Under the pieces are notes generated by a model, which saw only the letters and a list, made by a program, of their open reading frames with translations, was not told where the DNA came from and did not search any database. From Methanolobus sp. (GTDB lineage Archaea > Halobacteriota > Methanosarcinia > Methanosarcinales > Methanosarcinaceae): a DNA stretch of 64,000 bases. Position numbers and translations under genes: made by a program. Shown piece by piece: positions 45,764-54,453 of the stretch (position 1 is the first letter of the stretch; each line of letters opens with the position of its first letter). Where the stretch lies: contig NZ_JADQBZ010000018.1 in NCBI RefSeq assembly GCF_016278365.1, forward strand, positions 25,173 to 89,172, in the 5' to 3' direction.

Positions 45764-46558
45764 ATGGAACAAAGAACCACATTGATCAAGATCGTCGTGG
45801 CAGTGACCTTTCTGGCCATGGTCGTTACAAACTCACTGGCCAACATCCTGCCGATAAACAATGTCACAACAGGACAGATATCTGACTCCTTTCCAAACCT
45901 CTTTGCTCCTGCAGGGCTGACCTTTTCAATATGGGGACTCATATACCTGCTGCTTGCAGGATATACTCTTTATCATATCGGTCTTTTCCGGGACTCCGGG
46001 GATAGCCCCAATACCAGGCTGCTCAATAGGATCGGGATATTGTTCTCTGTATCTTCGATCGCAAATACTGCCTGGGTTCTCGCATGGCATAATTATATGG
46101 TCTCCTTATCCCTTTTGCTGATAGTTGTAATACTTGTTTGCCTGATCCTGATAAACCAAATAACACGCAAGGAAAGGTTCACAACAAAGGATTATTTCTT
46201 CATCAGGCTTCCGTTCAGCATATACTTTGGGTGGATAACGATCGCGACCATAGCTAATGTGACCGTGCTTCTTGTGAGCATCGGATGGGAGGGTTTCGGT
46301 CTGGCTGAGACCACCTGGACCGTTGTGGTGCTTGCCGTGGGGCTTATCATCGCAGCAGCAACAATGATAAAGAACAGGGATGTCGCTTACGGACTTGTCA
46401 TTGTGTGGGCATATGCAGGAATTCTGCTGCGGCACATATCCACTGAAGGTTTCGCAGGCCGGTATCCATCTGTAATTACCACAGTGTTGATATGCATCGC
46501 CTTATTGCTTCTCGCCGAAGCATATCTGCTGACCTCAAAAAGGAAAGGGGCGATATAA
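45764..46558 (+). CDS. TspO/MBR-related tryptophan-rich sensory protein
   Basis: A 264-residue membrane protein with about seven helices. FAPAGLTFSIWGLIYLLLAGY is the clear family phrase (core: APAGLTFSIWGLIY), with NTAWVLAWHNY after the third helix and several tryptophans in the loops. TspO proteins bind porphyrins and act in stress responses. This protein is longer than the five-helix TspO core of about 160 residues, and belongs to the extended branch often annotated as tryptophan-rich sensory protein. The ligand is unknown. A good ribosome binding site precedes the ATG. Confidence 0.8.
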   Translation: MEQRTTLIKIVVAVTFLAMVVTNSLANILPINNVTTGQISDSFPNLFAPAGLTFSIWGLIYLLLAGYTLYHIGLFRDSGDSPNTRLLNRIGILFSVSSIANTAWVLAWHNYMVSLSLLLIVVILVCLILINQITRKERFTTKDYFFIRLPFSIYFGWITIATIANVTVLLVSIGWEGFGLAETTWTVVVLAVGLIIAAATMIKNRDVAYGLVIVWAYAGILLRHISTEGFAGRYPSVITTVLICIALLLLAEAYLLTSKRKGAI

Positions 46559-46672
46559 GCATTTTCAGGTCAACCGCTGCAGTATGGTGTAATCTGCACT
46601 GACGGGACGTGCCGCCTGCGGCGGGATCGATGCACCGGAGTATTATATATGCAGGAGCTGGTGGCAAAAAAA

Positions 46673-46694
46673 GAAAAGGGAGGACTCTCCCTTA
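46673..46694 (-). terminator. Hairpin terminator of the SIMPL gene
   Basis: On the minus strand the stop codon runs into AAGGGAG-AGTC-CTCCCTT and then a T-rich tract. The stop codon is part of the stem. Confidence 0.7.
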
Positions 46695-47435
46695 GTTGAT
46701 GATATAGGTGACGTACACAGACAACGAGACCCTGGACTCTCCCGGTTCTACGGGGGTGGCTCCAGCTGCCTGATCCATTGCTGCTTCCATCCTGTCATAG
46801 TATACATTGGGCTGACTACTGTCACTCATAGATGAGCTCTGTACTCCTGCGATAGTGACGCCCAGACTGTCGGCAAGCATGTCGGCCTTGGTTGATGCGT
46901 CGGCAACGGCTTCATTGATCAACTCTTCGCGCATCTCCTGTTGTTTTTCCTCGGATACTGTGAACTGGATCCCTCCTATCTGGTTCGCACCTGCAGCTGC
47001 GGACCTGTCAATGATCTGGCTCAGGATATCGAGCTTTGTAGTGGTCACCTGGACACTGTTGGAAGCTGAATACCCTTCAATGGTCGCCTTTCCATCATAG
47101 TTGTACATCGGGTACACGGAAACGTATGATGTCTGTATTTCCCTGTCCTCCAGTCCAAGTTGCTTGAGCTCGTCAACTATGGTGCTCATAATGGCTGCAT
47201 TCTGTTGGGATGCTTCACTGGAGTTCTGGGCCTGGATAATAACACCAATGCTCAGTTGAGCGGTATCGGGTGTGACCATGCTTTCTGCTTTCCCGGTCAT
47301 CTGGATCGTATTTTCTGTTTCCTTTGAATATGCTGCCTGTGAATTGGCATAAGCCGTTGTCGCCATCAGCACCACAACGATTGTCAGTGCGATGATGATA
47401 TAGAACGGCATATTACTGTTATTTTCCTGTGACAA
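46692..47435 (-). CDS. SIMPL domain (DUF541) exported protein
   Basis: A 247-residue protein with an N-terminal membrane anchor or signal (FYIIIALTIVVVLMATTAYA, about residues 11-30). The SIMPL domain follows: IQMTGKAESMVTPDTAQLSIGVI, LKQLGLEDREIQTSYVSVYP, and EGYSASNSVQVTT. The C-terminus has EPGESRVSLSVYVTYII, the usual last strand. SIMPL proteins are periplasmic or surface oligomers without a settled role; some relate to oxidative stress or outer-membrane maintenance. Length is typical. A hairpin terminator overlaps the stop codon. Confidence 0.88.
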   Translation of the reverse strand: MSQENNSNMPFYIIIALTIVVVLMATTAYANSQAAYSKETENTIQMTGKAESMVTPDTAQLSIGVIIQAQNSSEASQQNAAIMSTIVDELKQLGLEDREIQTSYVSVYPMYNYDGKATIEGYSASNSVQVTTTKLDILSQIIDRSAAAGANQIGGIQFTVSEEKQQEMREELINEAVADASTKADMLADSLGVTIAGVQSSSMSDSSQPNVYYDRMEAAMDQAAGATPVEPGESRVSLSVYVTYIIN

Positions 47436-47570
47436 ATTTTCTTCCTCCTGTTAATGGATGTTGTATATGGCATATAGGTACCTGCACATATTAAATAATT
47501 GTCTAAACTTCAACCCGGCTCGCAGTTATCTTTGCGGTAAATGAAGTGCAGAACATGCTCATCTGCCTGT

Positions 47571-48199
47571 TCAGTTGGCTATGGACAGGAGGACAAGCAG
47601 TATCACAAATCGCACAAGTACATTTATGCTGGTCGAGAAGGTCACAATACCTATGCCCGTTCTTGCACCGAATATGGAGATGTATCTGGGCAGCAGGCTT
47701 CGGATGCTGAATATGGGGAGCATGAACATGCTGCCAAGCATGAGTATTATCATGGCCTGTTGCGGTAATATAATATCGCTGCTCAACATTGGTCCAAGCA
47801 GGGAGATCCCAAGTACGGGGCTGGCAACAAAGCTTGTAAGAGGCACTATGCTTTCAGGCGGGATGCCAAAGATCTCTGCCACTGGCAGGACACTGAATAC
47901 CTCAAAGGCGTCTCTGTCCTGCAGGTAGAATACCAGTGTTGTCATGCCAAGATAGATGACAGCGATCCTTGTGAAGAGTTTCTTATTCTTGGTCAGTGAC
48001 TTTCTGACCGCTTCTTTAAGGGTTATTTTTTTGTCATCGATAGTTTCCTCGAACTTGCAGGGGTTCTTCTTCAGGAACAATTTGCTAAGGACAACGATCG
48101 TGGTAATTTTTACGATACCTGTCAGTATGAACACCATGACATAGAAACCTCCAACCACCGGGCCAAGCGCAGGCAGTACTATCGGTATCTGGTAGGTCA
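47571..48199 (-). pseudogene. GATE/nucleoside-recognition membrane protein, 3' part (disrupted)
   Basis: About 210 residues of a membrane protein in the GATE (nucleoside recognition) family: LTYQIPIVLPALGPVVGG, a helix-rich middle with an inserted charged loop (CKFEETIDDKKITLKEA), and LPRYISIFGARTGIGIVTFSTSINVLVRF. The start is lost: the frame's first residues come from the right end of the tnpB element. The original 5' end is found on the other side of the element at 49452-49607. The gene is therefore split by insertion and cannot make the full protein. Confidence 0.8.
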
Positions 48200-49450
48200 A
48201 CGACCCCCGACTGAAGTCGGAGGCTTGCACTTCAAGTTCTCAGTTAGCTGAGCAGAGCACAATAGGCTGGTTGATAGCAGCCCTTGATGGAATGTTCTTG
48301 CTGGCATTCCAGTCTGCATTTGGGTATGACCACATTTCTGACAGGAGAATGTATCTGTTCTTTTCTGTTCTTTCATGAAATATGACCGCATACTGAACAT
48401 TGCTTTGATGTATATGCAGGATCAACAAACCTGACAGCAATTCCATTGATCTTACCTTTATATTCAATAAAGTTTCTCAGTTCGCTGAATGCCCACTTAC
48501 TATGCTTTTCCCTATCTGCTTTTCTTACCGTTGTCCTTTCCCGAATCCCTTTAAGTTCTTCCAGGGCTATCGATCTGTTTGTGTCTTTAGCAGTTTGGAC
48601 AATATCTTTGGATATGATATGATTTGTATCTTTTTTGAATCTCCTTTCTTTTTTACTTATTTTTCTGAGATGTTTTTTGGCTGAATAAGTTCCAATAGAT
48701 TGTAGTTTTGCTTTTATCCTTGCATACTTTTTCCTGACTTTCTGGCATTTCTCTCCTGAATACATCTTTCCGTCAGAAGTTGCTGCAATGTTAACGATCC
48801 CAAGGTCAACTCCGAGGAACTCTTCTGAATTAACCGGAGTTTCTTCCGGCTGGTCGATAACTATTTGCAAATAGAATTTCCTGTGTTTATAGATCAGATC
48901 AGTCTGCCCTTTTTTGTTATCGATATTTTTATCTTTGCGGTATTTTATTTGCGTTTTAATTCTACCATCTAACGTAAGGATGGAAACAATATCTTTGCTG
49001 ATGGATAGTATCCTCTGATCATAAACAACAGCTCCATGTGGTTTGAATTGATGGAATGTCTTTTTATCGACTTTGTAACTCTCAGCTACTTTTCCAAATG
49101 CTCTGACAGTCAGTTGAGAGGATAAGGAGAATTTGTCTCTGATCTCGTAATAAAGGTTTTTTTGCAATTGATATTTACTGAAAACCCGGTTATTGTATGC
49201 AAAATCTGAAATGTGATCGCATGCTTTATTAAAAGATTCCATTGTTCTCAGTAACTGATCATGTTGTCCCTGAGTGGTTACTAATTTACTTTTAATGGTT
49301 AGGAGCATGCTATCACATAAAAGGTATGGACACATATGATTTTAAAGTACAGTAAGTAGACTGAAAGTATTCGGTTTCAGATTTAAAAGAAAGGCTAGAT
49401 CGTTGTAGTTAACGGAATTCCTCCTGAAACTGAAGTTACAGGCATCCTTA
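48200..49450 (-). mobile_element. IS200/IS605-group element carrying a decayed tnpB, copy 3
   Basis: The right end has a hairpin, ccgact-ga-agtcgg (48207-48220), flanked by cc/gg pairs. Its core actgaagt recurs in the left-end hairpin cctg...cagg near 49423-49443. The insertion splits a GATE-family membrane gene. Left flank in the tnpB direction ends near AAATTGAG; right flank begins near TTGACCTACC. No tnpA is present. End points are judged by eye from the break in the host gene and the hairpins. Confidence 0.7.
48240..49308 (-). pseudogene. tnpB: TnpB, copy 3 (two frameshifts near the C-terminus)
   Basis: The first 310 residues read well: LGVDLGIVNIAATSDG carries RuvC Asp, IALEELKGIRER the Glu, and CSVCG starts the zinc ribbon. 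Then a stop appears (CGHIS*). The second cysteine pair (SCQKCGHTQ) continues in another frame, and the last catalytic motif NADWNASKNI in a third. So two small insertions or deletions, about 48370-48380 and 48320, separate the third RuvC residue from the rest. The protein is probably inactive. It differs strongly from copies 1 and 2. Start taken at MLLTIKSKLV (49308). Confidence 0.8.
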
Positions 49451-49451
49451 C

Positions 49452-49607
49452 TCAATTTATCGTGAACCTGAACAGGGGACTTGCAAAACGTGATAGTTTC
49501 TGCATCAGGCCCAACTCGATAAGGATACCGGTCCCAAACAGTCCTATGAAGATGACTATCAGGATTGGTATTGCAAAGTCAAGGGCACTGATGAGGACCG
49601 CGAACAT
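49452..49607 (-). pseudogene. GATE/nucleoside-recognition membrane protein, 5' fragment
   Basis: From the ATG at 49607 the frame reads MFAVLISALDFAIPILIVI, GLFGTGILIELGLMQKLSRFASPLFRF, then a stop. This is the usual N-terminus of the membrane protein whose remainder lies at 47571-48199. In a shifted frame the text continues DKLSKDACNFSF, again like the family, so a frameshift precedes the element boundary. Decay after insertion is the simplest explanation. Confidence 0.65.
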
Positions 49608-49781
49608 AGTTTATGGTTGAAGGCGGGACTAAATTAAGATTTCTCTTCTGAAGAAAGTGCTTTGGGGAAACTGGATGGTGCAGGGTTGTTCAGATCCAAT
49701 TGATATGCCTGATGAGAATATTTTAATTGTGCTCTTATAAGGTAATGGTGACGGACAGCTTCGCCCGCGGGCTCACTGACT

Positions 49782-50327
49782 CTATTTCGCCTTTTTATCA
49801 TTTACCCTTTTCTTCAGGTAACCGGCCACAAAGAGCATTATCACAGCAAGCCCTAAAAGTTCGGTCATGAACAGGAACAGTATACTCAGAGTACTGATGT
49901 CCCCAAGTTTTCCGTAGATCCCCGTGAGGAACTGCCAGAAAGACCCATATGCCCGCCTTTGAAACTCCCATCCCAGCAAAGGCCACAGGAAAGTTACAGG
50001 AGTGTTCCACATGCCGTCCAGCAACTGATGTATCAGGCTCCCACCTGCCAGCATGAGCACTCTGGCGTCTTTCTTCCTTGTATATAGATAGTACCCCGCC
50101 ACTCCCAGCACTCCTACAAAGAGCAACGAGTGTGCAAAGATCCGTCCACTGGAAAATATGTCCGCAAAGAGTAGAATGCCAACAGGCTTGTCGATGAGGT
50201 CCGGGAGCATGGACCCCACAGCCACATACCAGTAGTTGATGTGCGGGCGGATCTTCGGAAAGGCCAGGCCTGCAATGTAGAATAGTACAAGGGCTATTGC
50301 AATGTGTGCAAAGGGAAGCATTTGCAT
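49782..50327 (-). CDS. DUF457/YdjM-like membrane protein
   Basis: A 181-residue protein with about four membrane helices. Conserved phrases: FAHIAIALVLFYIAG at the start, VGSMLPDLIDKPVGI, IFAHSLLFVGVLG and GSLIHQLLDGMW. The histidine and aspartate spacing (H-x3-A, PDLxDKP, HSLL, HxxxD) matches the inner-membrane metal-dependent hydrolase family. It is similar in kind to the protein at 24226 but is not a close copy. A methionine two codons later could be the start. Function unknown; it stands alone. Confidence 0.78.
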   Translation of the reverse strand: MQMLPFAHIAIALVLFYIAGLAFPKIRPHINYWYVAVGSMLPDLIDKPVGILLFADIFSSGRIFAHSLLFVGVLGVAGYYLYTRKKDARVLMLAGGSLIHQLLDGMWNTPVTFLWPLLGWEFQRRAYGSFWQFLTGIYGKLGDISTLSILFLFMTELLGLAVIMLFVAGYLKKRVNDKKAK

Positions 50328-50481
50328 TAATAATGCTGTTGATGTCTTAAAAAGGATGTGATGATCTCTATGGCTATCTCACTAGCTCCCAAATTCTCTC
50401 ATTCTAATTGGGCATATCATCTTCAGTAGAACATTTTAAATGAACAGACAACCTGGAACACTGTACTGTACTGTACTGTCT

Positions 50482-52944
50482 TTATGACTTGCAGGGTTTC
50501 TGATCTGCGATCGTGAACGTAAAAGTACTTCCCTTTCCTTCTTTACTTATCACTTGAATATCCCCTTTGTGCATTTCAACAAACTGCTTAACCAGCGCCA
50601 GTCCCAGACCTGTGCCACCATGCTTTCTCTTATGCGATGCATCGGCCTGTGTGAATGGGTCAAATATGTCTTTTAGCAGGTGTCCGGGAATTCCGATCCC
50701 CGTGTCTGAGACAGATATCTGGATACTGGAGTCTATTCTTTTTGAAATAACATCGATTTTACCATGATCCTGGGTGAATTTTATGGCGTTGCTGAGCAGA
50801 TTGTACATGATCTCTTTGAATTTGAGTTTGTCAGCGAATATTTCATCAGGTCGGATCTGATTCTCAACTTCAATATTGATATTTTTCTTTGATGCAAGTG
50901 GAGCCATCATTGTAAAGATCTCATCGAAAACTTCCTGAACCGAGAAATACTCACACTCAAGTTTCATTTTTCCGGCTTCTATTTTTGACAGATCGAGAAC
51001 ACTATCTATAAGTTCAAGAAGATGATTCCCGCTTTCATTGATATTGTAAGCATATCGAAGTTGGTTCCCTGTCAGTTCACCATATATCTGAGTGGTTAGC
51101 AGATCTGAAAAACCAATTATTGAATTAAGCGGAGTTCTTAGCTCATGGCTCATGTTTGCAAGGAATTGTGACTTTGCCTTGCTGGCACATTCAGCCTCTC
51201 GTTTTGCCTGAAGCAGTGCATCTTCAATTCTCTTTCTCTCAGTAATATCTCTGCCAACACCCAGGATACCTATCATTTTTCCATTTGAATCGTACATCGG
51301 GCTTTTAATTGTCTCCAGATATTCCCGATGTCCATCGTCTGCATAGGTGATCTCTTCTTCGTTGACAGTGGGTTTGCCAGCTTCCATAGCCCTTCTGTCA
51401 TTTTGGGTGAAAATGTCTGCCAGGTCCTTTTCTACAAAATCATAGTCGGTCTTCCCGATAATTTCCGCTTCCTTCGAGCCAAAAAAGCGTTCGAACTTGG
51501 CATTACATGAAAGGTAAACTCCCTTTGTATCCTTTAGCCAGACAAGGTCAGGGATAGTATCCACCAGTGAGCGTAGCTGTCCTTTGCTATTCAGTAGTTC
51601 AGAGGTTGCTTGTTTACGTTCGGTGATGTCTGTCGTTGTCGCCATGATCCTTTGTACACCATTGAGGGTTACAGAATTCAAGTGAACCTGCTCCCATGAA
51701 AGAGTTCCTGTTGCCTTAAGATTGTGCCATTCGAATTCCTGTGGTCCTTCAACAGCCGCTTTCCTGACCCAGGCCAGTGCATCATTAAAAGAGTATGGCG
51801 GATCCAGCCAGAGATCACTGGATCTTAGCTCCTCGACCGAGGAGACACCAGTGGTGGCACAAGCCTTTGGATTTGCATCAATGATCTCGCCGGTGTCCCG
51901 GTCATGTATAAAAATTGATACTGAAGAGTCTACAAAAAGGGACCTGAACTGCTCTTCTTTTTCCTTTAGTTTCTCTTCATTCCTCTTGCGCTCTGTGATA
52001 TCAAGGACAAAACCGTCTACTATGAAACTATCTCCTTCGGTATCACTGGTCATTCTCGAGTTGACCAATATCCAGATGTTCCTGCCATCCGGACGTACTA
52101 TCTCATACTCAAAATTCTCAACATGACCTTGAGCTTTAAGGGTCTTTATCAGCTCTTCACGGCGTTTGGGATCGACATATAGCCGCTCCCCCATCTTCTG
52201 GAAGTAGCTCGCGGCTTGCTCAGGAGTGGTCAGGCCTAAAATATGGGCCATCTCGGGATTTGTCCGGATCACTTCTTTTTCGGAGCTTATACGGAACATT
52301 CCCACAGGGACTTTATCAATGAAGTTCTGGAGCTTTGCCTCATTCTCCTTTAATGCATCCTGGGTCCTTTTACGGGATAACTGGTTCTTTAGGACACTTC
52401 CAAGCAGCACAGTTCCGATAGGATAGATCAGCATTACAGGAAAACTAATGTCTCTTAGAACTTCAAAGGCATAGGGCCAGGGAAGCAGCAACATGCACAG
52501 GAGCATAACAACATGGACCAGAAGGCCGAAAACGTACAGATCGAACCTGCCAAGAAGTACCTGGAGCCTTCCATGATAATGCCTCCATAGCAGCCCCAGT
52601 ATCACCGAACAGAATGTAACAGAGATCCCGGTCACCGCTCCGACACCACCCTGATACAGGCGATAAGAAGCGACAACGAGTGCTCCAATGATCGCGGGAA
52701 TGAATCCAAAGAAAAGACCAACAATGCTTAGCAGAATAGAACGTGTATCAAAGATCACTCCAGAAGAAAGCTCCCATGGATTTAGCATCAAGGCAATGCC
52801 TATCAGACCAATAATAACCCCTGATGCTGCACTTTTTAAACGCGTGTTCATTTCCATATTGAAAAAAAGAACATCGTACAGGACAGCTAAGGCAAGAAGC
52901 AAAGCTGCGTTATTTATAAGGCCGATCAACATTTCAGCATTCAT
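50482..52944 (-). CDS. Membrane PAS sensor histidine kinase (5TMR-LYT type)
   Basis: An 820-residue kinase. The first 190 residues hold a multi-helix sensor of the 5TMR-LYT type: SIVGLFFGFIPAIIGALVVASYRLYQGG is its hallmark (core YRLYQGGVGA). Three PAS/PAC units follow (about 205-325, 330-445, 455-575), each with an ITERK-type linker. HisKA has NMSHELRTPLNSI with His600. HATPase shows NLLSNAIKFTQ, DTGIGIP and GGTGLGL. There is no receiver domain and no response regulator nearby, so its partner is elsewhere. Ligands of the 5TMR-LYT domain are unknown; peptidoglycan-related signals were suggested in bacteria, which would not apply here. Confidence 0.92.
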   Translation of the reverse strand: MNAEMLIGLINNAALLLALAVLYDVLFFNMEMNTRLKSAASGVIIGLIGIALMLNPWELSSGVIFDTRSILLSIVGLFFGFIPAIIGALVVASYRLYQGGVGAVTGISVTFCSVILGLLWRHYHGRLQVLLGRFDLYVFGLLVHVVMLLCMLLLPWPYAFEVLRDISFPVMLIYPIGTVLLGSVLKNQLSRKRTQDALKENEAKLQNFIDKVPVGMFRISSEKEVIRTNPEMAHILGLTTPEQAASYFQKMGERLYVDPKRREELIKTLKAQGHVENFEYEIVRPDGRNIWILVNSRMTSDTEGDSFIVDGFVLDITERKRNEEKLKEKEEQFRSLFVDSSVSIFIHDRDTGEIIDANPKACATTGVSSVEELRSSDLWLDPPYSFNDALAWVRKAAVEGPQEFEWHNLKATGTLSWEQVHLNSVTLNGVQRIMATTTDITERKQATSELLNSKGQLRSLVDTIPDLVWLKDTKGVYLSCNAKFERFFGSKEAEIIGKTDYDFVEKDLADIFTQNDRRAMEAGKPTVNEEEITYADDGHREYLETIKSPMYDSNGKMIGILGVGRDITERKRIEDALLQAKREAECASKAKSQFLANMSHELRTPLNSIIGFSDLLTTQIYGELTGNQLRYAYNINESGNHLLELIDSVLDLSKIEAGKMKLECEYFSVQEVFDEIFTMMAPLASKKNINIEVENQIRPDEIFADKLKFKEIMYNLLSNAIKFTQDHGKIDVISKRIDSSIQISVSDTGIGIPGHLLKDIFDPFTQADASHKRKHGGTGLGLALVKQFVEMHKGDIQVISKEGKGSTFTFTIADQKPCKS

Positions 52945-53289
52945 GGTTACCTTCTACCAAAAGCATGAGATTTATATTATTGATGGTATACTTGATATAT
53001 TTATGTGCTGGGCGATATATATATATTGGAAAACAAAAGGACCACCGCTCTCAACTACTATTCTCCACCGGGGTTTGCCACAATATCCAAAACCGCACCA
53101 ACCCGGTAAACATTTAGATACACAATTGTGAATTTTCAGCGTAACTTGGAAAGTTTTATATGTCATGAGTATTGTTTATACAGTGGTTGGTAACCTGCAG
53201 GTTGTGTGCGCTTATTATGCAAAACCATGCGTTTTAGCTTACACGCATCAACAGCTGCAGATAAAAATTACAAAATGGTGGTCGAAAAA
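52945..53289. other. Divergent intergenic region
   Basis: About 345 bases. The part at 52975-53025 is A/T-rich with gatatatatatat and serves as likely promoter of the kinase. A second A/T-rich word (ttttatatgtc, 53153-53163) may start transcription of the glycan locus. No gene recognised until the truncated GT2 fragment. Confidence 0.4.
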
Positions 53290-53388
53290 ATGACAATAGT
53301 GGCTGTGATTCCTGCATTCAATGAGGAGATAGCCATAGGTAGCGTTATCTCGCATGCCGTTCCGGGAGGATATGAGCATGGCCTCTGA
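53290..53388 (+). pseudogene. Truncated N-terminus of a second GT2 glycosyltransferase
   Basis: The frame from the ATG at 53290 gives TIVAVIPAFNEEIAIGSVI, the standard start of a GT2 nucleotide-sugar binding fold, and then breaks off after 24 residues with a stop. The intact GT2 gene begins 88 bases later in another frame and shows the same motif (VIAAMPAFNEEKFIAKTV). This fragment is thus the stub of a paralogous or earlier gene, most likely lost by recombination. Confidence 0.65.
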
Positions 53389-54352
53389 GATCGCAGATCC
53401 TTCGAATGCTATGGATGCTTACAGTATTAGTGATATTGGTGAGCCTGATAACGGCGAGTATGGAAAGGTCATCGCCGCCATGCCCGCCTTCAACGAGGAG
53501 AAATTCATTGCAAAGACCGTTCTCGGCTCCAAGCCTTACGTGGACGAGGTTGTGGTCGTCAACGACGGCAGTGCCGATTCAACTGCTATGATAGCCACGG
53601 CCTGCGGTGCCACGGTCATCTACCATGATGTGAACCAGGGTTACGGCGCAGCTATAAACACATGTTTTGAGACCGCCCGTAAGATGCAGGCCCGCGCCAT
53701 GGTCATTATAGATGCCGACGGCCAGCACGATCCCTCCGAAATAGCCCAGGTCCTAAAACCCATCCTTGACGGTGAAGCCGACGTTTCCATAGGCTCCCGC
53801 TTCATGGAAGGCCACAAGGTCAAGATCCCCCTCTACCGCACAGTCGGCATGAAGGTCCTGGACATCGCCACCAATCAGGGCAGTGGTGTCAAGTTCACCG
53901 ACACCCAGAGCGGTTTTAGAGCTTATTCTAACGCAGCTATCAACAAGATAAGGATTGGCAAAACCGGTATGTCCGCCGGATCCGAGATCCTGATGCAGGT
54001 GAAGGAACACAACCTGAAGATTAGGGAAGTCCCGATAACCTGCAGGTATGATATCGAGGATACCTCCACGCATAATCCTGTGGTGCACGGTGTCAAAGTG
54101 CTCACGAGTATTATTACGGAGATTGAATATAAACATCCCTTATTCTATCTTGGTATGCCTGGATTATTTTTGTTATTTACAGGGTTCGTGAGCGGATGGT
54201 ATATTTTAAATTCTTATAATAGAGATGGATTTTTGCCATTTGGTCCAACAATATTGATGGTTTTAGTGTTTATCTTAGGATTCTTAGCAACATCAACTGC
54301 TTTGAACTTGCATGCAATGACCCGGCTAGTAAATTCCATTGAGAAAAAATAA
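53378..54352 (+). CDS. GT2 glycosyltransferase (dolichyl-phosphate hexose synthase, AglD-like)
   Basis: A 324-residue enzyme from the chosen start. The GT-A fold is clear: AAMPAFNEEKFI, VVVNDGSADSTA, IIDADGQHDPSEI with the metal-binding DxD-type aspartates, SIGSRFMEG, and SGFRAYS. Two membrane helices follow (about 255-275 and 290-315). Relatives make dolichyl-phosphate sugars or transfer sugars at the membrane for N-glycosylation. The start at 53378 has GGGAGG eight bases upstream. The gene is mosaic in composition: the first three quarters use G/C-ending codons, but from about 54110 it turns A/T-rich like the cassette downstream. Confidence 0.85.
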   Translation: MASEIADPSNAMDAYSISDIGEPDNGEYGKVIAAMPAFNEEKFIAKTVLGSKPYVDEVVVVNDGSADSTAMIATACGATVIYHDVNQGYGAAINTCFETARKMQARAMVIIDADGQHDPSEIAQVLKPILDGEADVSIGSRFMEGHKVKIPLYRTVGMKVLDIATNQGSGVKFTDTQSGFRAYSNAAINKIRIGKTGMSAGSEILMQVKEHNLKIREVPITCRYDIEDTSTHNPVVHGVKVLTSIITEIEYKHPLFYLGMPGLFLLFTGFVSGWYILNSYNRDGFLPFGPTILMVLVFILGFLATSTALNLHAMTRLVNSIEKK

Positions 54353-54453
54353 TATTGTTACATTTAGCGAAAATGGAGAAGATAGCAATTTTTGAAGCAG
54401 GAAGGTATAGTTTATCTCTTTAATTTATTCATTGTTTCTTTGAGGCGTTATTT

